Source: Thalassobium sp. R2A62
GTDB lineage: Bacteria > Pseudomonadota > Alphaproteobacteria > Rhodobacterales > Rhodobacteraceae
DNA length: 64,000 bases
Reading direction: 5' to 3'
Assembly: GCF_000161835.1 (NCBI RefSeq)
Contig: NZ_GG697169.2
Coordinates: 419,852-483,851 of the forward strand
Shown here: positions 54,713 through 61,807 of the stretch, one piece after another
Numbering within the stretch: the stretch's first letter is position 1
How the letters are laid out: each line of letters starts with the position of its first letter
Made by a program: the position numbers and the translations under genes
Notes under the pieces: generated by a model
Seen by the model: the letters and a program-made list of their open reading frames with translations, nothing else
Told to the model about the DNA's origin: nothing
Databases searched by the model: none

Positions 54713-55377
54713 CACGAGTTTTGGAAGCGGGACGGCGCGAGGCGCAATCAGGGGAAGTGCGGTCATGCGTCGTATTCCTGCACGGGTACGGGGCGAATGG
54801 TGCAGACCTGCTGGGGCTGGCTGATCCTCTTGCGGAACATATGCCGGACACGATGTTCATCGCACCTGACGCGCCCGAGCAATGCGCAGGCAGCCCGATG
54901 GGATATCAGTGGTTCCCGATCCCATGGATTGATGGCAGCTCGGAAGAAGAATCAAAGGCTGGCATGATGAACGCGGTCGGTGATTTGAACGCATTTCTGG
55001 ATGCGCTGATGGTCGACAATGACCTGTTGCCCGAACAGTTGATGATCCTAGGCTTTTCCCAAGGCACGATGATGGCATTGCACGTGGCACCCCGCCGCGA
55101 GGACGAAGTCGCCGGTGTGGTTGGGTTTTCAGGCCGCTTGCTTGAGCCTGATTTGCTGGCCGATGAGGTCGTTGTGCGGCCGCCTGTTTTGCTGGTGCAC
55201 GGTGATCAGGACGATGTCGTGCCGCCGCAATCACTGCCACAAGCTGCCGAAGCCTTGCAGAACGCTGGGTGGCGCGACGTCTATGCCCACATCATGAAGG
55301 GCACGGCGCACGGGATTGCGCCTGACGGTTTGCAGGTCGCTTTGGCGTTTATGCGGGATCGCCTCGGTTATCGTTAA
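54709..55377 (+). CDS. alpha/beta hydrolase (carboxylesterase/phospholipase type)
   Basis: The product has 222 residues from ATG 54709, overlapping the glycosylase stop. Nucleophile elbow GFSQGTMMAL, oxyanion region VVFLHGYGANGADLLGL, acid in HGDQDDVVPP and catalytic His in GTAHGIAPDG. This matches the abhydrolase_2 carboxylesterase family, which acts on short acyl esters or lysophospholipids. Last gene of the cbiD chain. Confidence 0.9.
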   Translation: MTRVLEAGRREAQSGEVRSCVVFLHGYGANGADLLGLADPLAEHMPDTMFIAPDAPEQCAGSPMGYQWFPIPWIDGSSEEESKAGMMNAVGDLNAFLDALMVDNDLLPEQLMILGFSQGTMMALHVAPRREDEVAGVVGFSGRLLEPDLLADEVVVRPPVLLVHGDQDDVVPPQSLPQAAEALQNAGWRDVYAHIMKGTAHGIAPDGLQVALAFMRDRLGYR

Positions 55378-55443
55378 TCGGTCAACCGCTTATTAAGACA
55401 TAGGGCGTAAATCTGGCCTCCTCAGTCACCAAAAGGGGCCCAA

Positions 55444-56427
55444 ATGAAACGCAAAATGCGCTACGGATATCGCGAGGGAAGCTTGCGATTCGATCCCCGA
55501 TCGGGGCGGTTTTCCCTTATTGGTACAGACGACGCGCCGCTCGAACGGCTGCGCGTCGAATTATCCCCAGATGGCGAGCACGCCACAGTTTTTGATGTGG
55601 CTGAAAGTGTCCTGAATCAGGGACAGGTTCAAATTGATCCCTTCGCGCTTTTGATGTCGCCAGAGGGACAACATATTCGGATCGAACGTGTGATTGTTGG
55701 CGGCAAGCGAGCCGCGTATCTACCGTCTCTACCGCTCGAGGTGGGTGTGCTCTATGCCTATTTGGGTGCGAGCAATACGCGCCTGTCCCCCCATGCCCAA
55801 GCCCGCGATTTTTATGTCTCGGCGATGCGGGTCGAGACGGATCAGGGGCTAGTGCCTTCGGAATGGTTGGTGCCCGGGGATCGCGTCATGACACGTGACA
55901 ACGGGTTTCAGACGGTTCTATGGGCGGGGATCACGCGGCTGACCTCACGTGAGTTAGAAACTTGGCCCGCGCTGTCACCGATTGAGATTGCAGCCGTCGA
56001 AGGGCATGCAGCGCTCGTGGTGCCACCAAACCAGCGGCTGTTGCTCGAAGGTGGGGAGGTCACCCGGCGTTACGAAGATCGCCAAATGCTCTGCAAGGTT
56101 GGTAACCTAGGGCCGCACCCTGATTTGCGGCCTGTCCCGTTGGCAGGTGGGGTTTGTTATCATCATATCCTGTTGCCGCGACACGACTTGGTGCTGTGCG
56201 AGGGACGTTGGATCGACAGTGTCTATCCAGATGACCTAAGGGTCAGCCGCTTTCCTCGGGTGCATCGCGCCGTCAAAATCGCGCAGATGCGTCAGGAAAT
56301 CGAAGATGAGAGTCTGTGCCGTTCTGAATTGGCCGCTGTTGAGGCGCGCAATCTGACGGAAATCCCGCTGGCACAGATGACGGGCCAATCAGCTTTCGCG
56401 CATGTCGCCCAAAGTTCGATGTCATAG
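55444..56427 (+). CDS. Hint domain protein lacking the usual catalytic cysteine
   Basis: The product has 327 residues. After about 125 N-terminal residues of unknown fold comes a Hint_2-type domain: RVETDQGLVPSEWLVPGDRV, then MTRDNGFQTVLWAGI and late HHILLPRHDLVLCEGRWIDS. In related proteins the domain opens with Cys-Phe-T-x-G-T; here the aligned segment is FYVSAM, so the self-cleavage nucleophile is missing. Family members are common in Rhodobacteraceae; the function of this form is unknown. No signal peptide is seen. Confidence 0.82.
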   Translation: MKRKMRYGYREGSLRFDPRSGRFSLIGTDDAPLERLRVELSPDGEHATVFDVAESVLNQGQVQIDPFALLMSPEGQHIRIERVIVGGKRAAYLPSLPLEVGVLYAYLGASNTRLSPHAQARDFYVSAMRVETDQGLVPSEWLVPGDRVMTRDNGFQTVLWAGITRLTSRELETWPALSPIEIAAVEGHAALVVPPNQRLLLEGGEVTRRYEDRQMLCKVGNLGPHPDLRPVPLAGGVCYHHILLPRHDLVLCEGRWIDSVYPDDLRVSRFPRVHRAVKIAQMRQEIEDESLCRSELAAVEARNLTEIPLAQMTGQSAFAHVAQSSMS

Positions 56428-56461
56428 ACCTGTGACCATTCGCCTCTAAAATCGCCACCAC

Positions 56462-56506
56462 ACTATATGTCGTAGGGCTTGCCAGTTCGAGACCGCGATA
56501 TATAGT
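56462..56506. repeat. inverted repeat between the Hint and HNH genes
   Basis: ACTATATGTCG (56462-56472) and CGATATATAGT (56496-56506) are inverted copies with one mismatch, separated by 23 bases. It lies in the probable promoter region of the HNH gene. Confidence 0.5.
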
Positions 56507-56578
56507 CAGCGGTGTGAAGGGGCGGGATGGCCCGTCTTGGATGCCCTTGTGGCGAACGGGATGGGGATGGTCGGCCTA

Positions 56579-57163
56579 ATGCGAAACGAGTTCAGAACAG
56601 CCTTTGTGCGCGAACCTCAGAATTTGCGCCATTGCCCCGCTCTTGTTTTGAACGCCGATTACCGGCCTCTGTCCTACTATCCGCTCTCACTGTGGCCTTG
56701 GCAGGATGCGATCAAAGCCGCGTGGTTGGACCGTGTGGACATTATTGCCGAGTATGAAGAGGTGGTGCATAGCCCCTCGACTGAGATCAGGATCCCGTCA
56801 GTCGTTGTCCTAAAAGACTATGTAAAGCCGCAAAAACGCGTGGCATTTACCCGTTTTAACCTGTTCTTGCGCGATGAATTTAGCTGCCAGTATTGTGGCG
56901 CGCGTGGGGATTTGACATTTGACCATGTCGTGCCGCGGGCGCGGGGTGGTGTGACGAGCTGGGAAAACGTCGTCGCGGCCTGTTCCAAATGCAATTTGAA
57001 GAAGGGCTCGCAGATGCTGAGCCGGTCGGGCATGTCCCTGATTAAGCCCCCGCGGCAACCGGCATCCGAGCAATTGCGCAATCAAGGTCGGAAATTCCCG
57101 CCCAACCACCTGCATGAAAGCTGGATGGATTTCCTGTATTGGGATGCAGAACTGGAAGCCTGA
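56579..57163 (+). CDS. HNH endonuclease family protein
   Basis: The product has 194 residues from ATG 56579 (MRNEFRTAFVREPQNL); ATGs at 56561 and 56567 are alternatives. The N-terminal part has LVLNADYRPLSYYPLSLWPW, and the HNH core has FSCQYCGARGDLTFDHVVPR and ENVVAACSKCNLKKG, with two zinc CxxC pairs. The type is widespread and chromosomal, often of unknown role, and no restriction partner is nearby. It is followed by the zwf promoter. Confidence 0.9.
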   Translation: MRNEFRTAFVREPQNLRHCPALVLNADYRPLSYYPLSLWPWQDAIKAAWLDRVDIIAEYEEVVHSPSTEIRIPSVVVLKDYVKPQKRVAFTRFNLFLRDEFSCQYCGARGDLTFDHVVPRARGGVTSWENVVAACSKCNLKKGSQMLSRSGMSLIKPPRQPASEQLRNQGRKFPPNHLHESWMDFLYWDAELEA

Positions 57164-57249
57164 CCTGACACAGTTGCGTATATCGCAAGACCAGTCGACG
57201 TTCCGTTCTGGACAGTCGGGTCGCGCTTGGGTATCAGCGAGCTAGGTAC

Positions 57250-57261
57250 GTTAACGCTAAC
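57250..57261. promoter_or_regulatory. LacI-type operator before zwf-pgl-pgi
   Basis: GTTAACGCTAAC differs at one base from the perfect palindrome before edd-eda and lies 35 bp upstream of the zwf ATG. A GTCGC / GCGAC hairpin follows at 57266-57282, and another palindrome, TTGCG-TATAT-CGCAA, lies at 57174-57188. Confidence 0.7.
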
Positions 57262-57296
57262 ATAAGTCGCGATATAGGCGACATTCGGAGAAGAAG

Positions 57297-58751
57297 ATGG
57301 TCTCACGCGTCATTCCCGTCGAAGATTTCGATTTGGTGATTTTTGGGGGCACGGGCGATCTGGCCCGTCGTAAGATTTTGACTGGTTTGTTCCGGCGGTT
57401 TGTTTCCGGTCAAATGCCGAACACTGCGCGGATTATTGGTGCAGCGCGGTCTGAGCTGGATGATCAAGGCTACCGCGATTTTGTGCGAACCGCGATTGGC
57501 GAATTCGGTGGTGATGAAAAGAAAGACACCAAGGCGCTGGATCATTTTATTGGTCAACTGTTCTACACGCCGATTGATGCACGTGGTGACGGTGGGTGGG
57601 ATCGACTACACGAGTTGGTGCGCCAAGAGGTTGTAAACGCGTATTATTTCTCGGTTGCACCAGGGCTATTTGGCGACATTGCTGAACGCCTTCACCGCTA
57701 TAAGATCGCAGATAGCACCAGCCGGATCGTGGTTGAAAAACCGTTCGGTCGCGATCTGGAGAGTGCTCAAGAGCTGAACTCGGTTTTGGCCAAACACTTT
57801 GACGAAAAGCAAATCTACCGGATTGACCATTACCTAGGCAAAGAAACGGTGCAAAACTTGATGGCCGTCCGCTTTGGCAATGTCCTGTTTGAGCCACTGT
57901 GGAATGCGCAATACGTTGATCACATCCAGATTACAGTTGCTGAAACTGTCGGTGTTGGGGGGCGTGGCGGCTACTACGACAAATCGGGTGCGATGCGAGA
58001 TATGGTGCAAAACCACCTGATGCAGCTGCTGTGTCTGATCGCAATGGAGCCACCGAGCAAATTTGACAGTGACGCTGTGCGCGACGAGAAACTCAAAGTT
58101 ATCAGAGCGTTGCAGCCGGTTGAAACGCACCACATTGTGCGGGGCCAATATGATGCCGCGGGCGGCAAAAAGAGCTACCGCGAAGACGCAGAGAACCCGA
58201 AGAGCTTTACTGAGAGCTTTGTCGCGATGAAATGTCATATCGCGAACTGGCGGTGGGCGAACGTGCCGTTCTATCTGCGCACTGGTAAAAAACTAAAGGC
58301 GCGGTCGTCCGAGATTGCGGTGGTTTTCAAAGACCTTGCGCATTCGATCTTTCCCGAAGACGAGGCACGTCACCGCAACATCCTATCGATCCAGTTGCAG
58401 CCAAACGAAGGCATGGATTTGCAGGTCACAATCAAAGAGCCCGGACCCGGCGGTATGCGTCTGGTTGATGTGCCTTTGGATATGACGTTTGCTGATGCGT
58501 TGGGGCCAGAAAGTGAAGATGTAACAGATGCTTATGAGCGTTTGATCATGGACGTGATGCGCGGCAACCAAACGCTGTTTATGCGCGGTGACGAGGTTGA
58601 AGCGGCGTGGGCGTGGACCGATCCGATCATCAATAACTGGGTTGAAAAGCACGACGTGCCCAAGCCGTACGAGCCGGGATCAGCGGGTCCAGAGGACGCG
58701 ATGATGTTGATGCATCGCGATAATCGTCGCTGGCGTGATATCAAAGGGTAG
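57297..58751 (+). CDS. zwf: glucose-6-phosphate 1-dehydrogenase
   Basis: The 484-residue product has CGGAGAAG upstream of the ATG. NADP-binding opening FDLVIFGGTGDLARRKIL, active site YRIDHYLGKETVQN, and RTGKKLKARSSEIAVVFK in the large domain. It oxidises glucose-6-phosphate and feeds the Entner-Doudoroff route through pgl. It is probably repressed through the GTTAACGCTAAC site, shared with edd. Confidence 0.97.
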   Translation: MVSRVIPVEDFDLVIFGGTGDLARRKILTGLFRRFVSGQMPNTARIIGAARSELDDQGYRDFVRTAIGEFGGDEKKDTKALDHFIGQLFYTPIDARGDGGWDRLHELVRQEVVNAYYFSVAPGLFGDIAERLHRYKIADSTSRIVVEKPFGRDLESAQELNSVLAKHFDEKQIYRIDHYLGKETVQNLMAVRFGNVLFEPLWNAQYVDHIQITVAETVGVGGRGGYYDKSGAMRDMVQNHLMQLLCLIAMEPPSKFDSDAVRDEKLKVIRALQPVETHHIVRGQYDAAGGKKSYREDAENPKSFTESFVAMKCHIANWRWANVPFYLRTGKKLKARSSEIAVVFKDLAHSIFPEDEARHRNILSIQLQPNEGMDLQVTIKEPGPGGMRLVDVPLDMTFADALGPESEDVTDAYERLIMDVMRGNQTLFMRGDEVEAAWAWTDPIINNWVEKHDVPKPYEPGSAGPEDAMMLMHRDNRRWRDIKG

Positions 58752-58761
58752 GAGCGGAACC

Positions 58762-59433
58762 ATGCAGTTTGTAGAATACCCCGATAGCGAAATGATGATG
58801 ATGGATCTGGCCAATACTTTGGCTGGTGAGTTGGAAAATCATCTGTTTAACCACGATCATGTCAGTTTGGCAGTGCCGGGTGGGACGACACCGGGACCGA
58901 TTTTCGACAGCCTATGCGCGGCTGATTTGGATTGGGCGCGGGTCCACGTGATGCTGACCGATGAACGCTGGGTTCCAGAGACATCCGAGCGGTCCAACAC
59001 GCGTTTGTTGCGAGAACGGTTGTTGGTTAATCGCGCAGCGGCGGCGACCTATGTTCCGCTCTATGCCGAGGCCGACACGCCAGAGGAAAGACTGGAAACG
59101 CTAGAAGCGTCTCTGGCACCGGAGCTGCCGATTTCGGTCATGTTGCTGGGGATGGGGGCTGATATGCACACGGCCTCGATTTTTCCAGGTGCGGACCGGT
59201 TGCACGATGCTTTGCACGGGGATCACAGATTGGTGCCAATGCGTGCGCCCGGTGCGCCTGAGCCACGGATCACATTGTCGGCGCAAGTGTTGCGCGGTGC
59301 AATGTCACGCCACGTGGTCATTATCGGCGACGAAAAACGAGCGGCATTGGAGAAGGCCAAGACCCTCTCACCAGACGAAGCGCCGATCGCGACAATTTTG
59401 AACGGCACGACAGTACATTGGACGGCGAGTTAA
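58762..59433 (+). CDS. pgl: 6-phosphogluconolactonase
   Basis: The product has 223 residues from ATG 58762 (GGAGCGG upstream), 10 bases after zwf. Family motifs are SLAVPGGTTPGPIFDSL, VMLTDERWVPETSERSN, and ISVMLLGMGADMHTASIFPG. It hydrolyses 6-phosphogluconolactone to 6-phosphogluconate, the substrate of edd. pgi starts 3 bases after its stop. Confidence 0.95.
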   Translation: MQFVEYPDSEMMMMDLANTLAGELENHLFNHDHVSLAVPGGTTPGPIFDSLCAADLDWARVHVMLTDERWVPETSERSNTRLLRERLLVNRAAAATYVPLYAEADTPEERLETLEASLAPELPISVMLLGMGADMHTASIFPGADRLHDALHGDHRLVPMRAPGAPEPRITLSAQVLRGAMSRHVVIIGDEKRAALEKAKTLSPDEAPIATILNGTTVHWTAS

Positions 59434-59436
59434 ACG

Positions 59437-61038
59437 ATGTGGAATGACCTAAAAGCCCGCCATGCATTGGTTGCGGACCGTACGATCCTTGATCTTTTCG
59501 AACCTGAGCGGGCCGGCGACTATGCTGTAGAAGCGTCTGACATGCGTTTGGACTATTCAAAAACGAACATTGACGCCGAAACGCGCGATTTGTTGTTCAA
59601 ACTGCTGGAGGATGCGGGCGTCGCCGACAAACGCGCCGCGATGTTCGGCGGTGCCACGATCAATGACACCGAAGGGCGCGCAGTTTTGCACACGGCACTG
59701 CGCAATCTGGACGGCGGCCCAATCGAAGTAGATGGTGCAGACGTCATGCCCGAAGTTCTTGCCACGCTTGACCGAATGAGCGCTTTTGCGGGCGCGGTCC
59801 GTTCTGGTGAATTCGCGGGGCAGGGCGGCAAAATCACGGATGTGATCAATATCGGTATCGGCGGGTCCGATTTGGGGCCTGCGATGGCTACGATTGCAAT
59901 GTCGCCCTACCATGATGGGCCACGCACGCATTTCGTATCGAACGTTGATGGTGCGGACATTGCCGAAGTCTTGGCAGCGTGTGATCCCACGACGACTTTG
60001 GTAATTGTTGCGTCCAAAACCTTTACCACGACCGAAACCATGACCAATGCGCGCACGGCCAAGGCATGGATGAGCGATGCAGTCGACAATCCAGCCAGCC
60101 AATTTGCCGCTCTTAGCACCTCTGAAGAAAAGACAGCCGATTTTGGTATTCCCGCAGATCGCGTTTTTGGGTTCGAAGATTGGGTCGGTGGGCGTTATTC
60201 GATGTGGGGCCCGATTGGTCTGAGCCTCATGATCGCCATCGGCGACGACGCATTTCGCGCAATGTTGCGCGGTGCGCAATCGATGGACGTGCATTTTCTA
60301 AACGCTGAATGGCGCGAAAACATGCCTGCGATTTTGGCTGTTGTGGGCATTTGGCACAACCAAGTGTGTGGCTACGCAACACGTGCGGTTTTGCCTTATG
60401 ACAACCGTTTGGCGCGGCTGCCTGCGTATCTGCAACAGCTCGAAATGGAGAGCAACGGCAAGCGTGTAGCGATGGATGGCACCGAATTGGATGTACCAAG
60501 CGGACCAGTCGTCTGGGGCGAGCCGGGCACCAATGGTCAGCACGCATTCTACCAGTTGATCCACCAAGGCACGCGGGTCATTCCGTGCGAGTTTTTGGTG
60601 GCCGCCGAAGGGTTTGAGCCCGAGTTGCGGCACCAGCATGTCCTGTTGATGGCCAACTGTTTGGCGCAATCCGAGGCTCTGATGAAGGGTCGTTCGATGG
60701 ACGAAGCGCGCGCCATCACGGAGAAAAAAGGGCTTGAAGGCAAAGAGTTAGAGCGTCAGGCTGCGCACCGCGTGTTCCCAGGAAATCGCCCGAGTGTGAC
60801 AATTGCCTATCCGAAACTGACACCGTGTGTGTTGGGACAAATCATCGCCCTCTATGAGCACCGTGTGTTTGTCGAAGGGGTGGTGTTGGGGATTAATTCC
60901 TATGACCAATGGGGCGTCGAGCTAGGCAAAGAATTGGCCACCGCCTTGCAACCGGTTGTTGAGGGCACAGAGAGTGCTGACGGCAAAGATGGCTCAACAG
61001 CGGCTTTGGTCGCGTTCTTGCACAAACATCACAGCTGA
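59437..61038 (+). CDS. pgi: glucose-6-phosphate isomerase
   Basis: The 533-residue product has the two signature regions [18 protein letters not shown] and [18 protein letters not shown], plus the active-site stretch [18 protein letters not shown]. It interconverts glucose- and fructose-6-phosphate, so with zwf and pgl it routes hexose phosphate into the Entner-Doudoroff pathway. Third gene of the operon. Its stop overlaps the convergent thioesterase gene by 10 bp. Confidence 0.97.
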   Translation: MWNDLKARHALVADRTILDLFEPERAGDYAVEASDMRLDYSKTNIDAETRDLLFKLLEDAGVADKRAAMFGGATINDTEGRAVLHTALRNLDGGPIEVDGADVMPEVLATLDRMSAFAGAVRSGEFAGQGGKITDVINIGIGGSDLGPAMATIAMSPYHDGPRTHFVSNVDGADIAEVLAACDPTTTLVIVASKTFTTTETMTNARTAKAWMSDAVDNPASQFAALSTSEEKTADFGIPADRVFGFEDWVGGRYSMWGPIGLSLMIAIGDDAFRAMLRGAQSMDVHFLNAEWRENMPAILAVVGIWHNQVCGYATRAVLPYDNRLARLPAYLQQLEMESNGKRVAMDGTELDVPSGPVVWGEPGTNGQHAFYQLIHQGTRVIPCEFLVAAEGFEPELRHQHVLLMANCLAQSEALMKGRSMDEARAITEKKGLEGKELERQAAHRVFPGNRPSVTIAYPKLTPCVLGQIIALYEHRVFVEGVVLGINSYDQWGVELGKELATALQPVVEGTESADGKDGSTAALVAFLHKHHS

Positions 61039-61496
61039 ACGGCGCCGTCGCGGGATTTGAACGTCTCGCGCAGGCCGTCGGGCAGTGGGATTTTGCCCGC
61101 TTCATCAAGCGTGACAATCACAGCCTGTGCGGTCGCGCGCAGGCTGCCGCCAGACCAAACCGCATAGTCCATCGTAAAACTGGTGTTGCGCATTTCCGAT
61201 GTGCGACCGGTGATGATGTAGTCTTCGTTCAGCTTCATCTCTTGGAGATAGTCACACGATGTGCGCCGCAGAACGATCCGCGGCGGCGTGCCTTTGTAAT
61301 CGTTGATGGCGTATTCGCGGAAATAATGAATGCGAAACGTCTCGAACCAGCCGAGGTAGGCGGTGTTGTTCACATGACCCAGTGCATCGATTTCGCCAAA
61401 TCGCACACGGTCGGCGATGCCGTATCCCCATGGTTCGGGAATACCGAGATTGCGGAGGGTGTCGGTGGAGAGGGGCGTGAGAAAGGGAAGGGTCAT
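61029..61496 (-). CDS. acyl-CoA thioesterase (4-hydroxybenzoyl-CoA thioesterase family)
   Basis: The 155-residue hotdog-fold product has GGAG before the ATG. Motif [20 protein letters not shown] has the catalytic Asp of the 4HBT type and is followed by FETFRIHYF. Substrate unknown; YbgC-like enzymes act on short acyl-CoAs. The short hydrophobic C-terminus ends at AVQL. It converges with pgi. Confidence 0.9.
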   Translation of the reverse strand: MTLPFLTPLSTDTLRNLGIPEPWGYGIADRVRFGEIDALGHVNNTAYLGWFETFRIHYFREYAINDYKGTPPRIVLRRTSCDYLQEMKLNEDYIITGRTSEMRNTSFTMDYAVWSGGSLRATAQAVIVTLDEAGKIPLPDGLRETFKSRDGAVQL

Positions 61497-61629
61497 GCAA
61501 AGGCTCCGTTACGTGCCCGAGAGGTAGCGTGGGTGTCGCGCGAGCGCAACGACGACGTGACGCCGAGCAAGCGCAATGGGCGCTGTAAATAAAGCCGCCG
61601 CGTAGGTCTGTAGAGCCAAAGAGGGGAGG

Positions 61630-61703
61630 TGGAGCGGGTAACGGGAATTGAACCCGTAACTTAAGCTTGGGAAGCTCGCGTGATACCTTTTCACCATACC
61701 CGC
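61630..61703 (-). tRNA. tRNA-Gly (anticodon CCC)
   Basis: A 74-base cloverleaf with encoded CCA. Acceptor stem GCGGGTA / TACCCGC, discriminator T, D-arm GTGA / TCAC, anticodon loop TTCCCAA, T-arm ACGGG-TTCAATT-CCCGT. The anticodon stem CGAGC / GCTTA has a C-A mismatch at its outer pair and a G-U next to it. Confidence 0.95.
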
Positions 61704-61777
61704 GCTCTGGTTCTTAGGTATGCGGCGGGTGCAAGAGGGTCAAGCCAGAACGCAAAACGCGTGCCTGTCGTGCGGTT

Positions 61778-61802
61778 CGCCGCCCCTATGTTTGGGGCGG
61801 CG
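61778..61802 (-). terminator. GC-rich hairpin after the corrinoid activator gene
   Basis: A perfect 9-bp stem (CGCCGCCCC / GGGGCGGCG) with a 7-base loop begins 5 bases past the gene's stop codon. No T-run follows on that strand, so this may be a weak or Rho-aided terminator. Confidence 0.45.
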
Positions 61803-61807
61803 GATGT

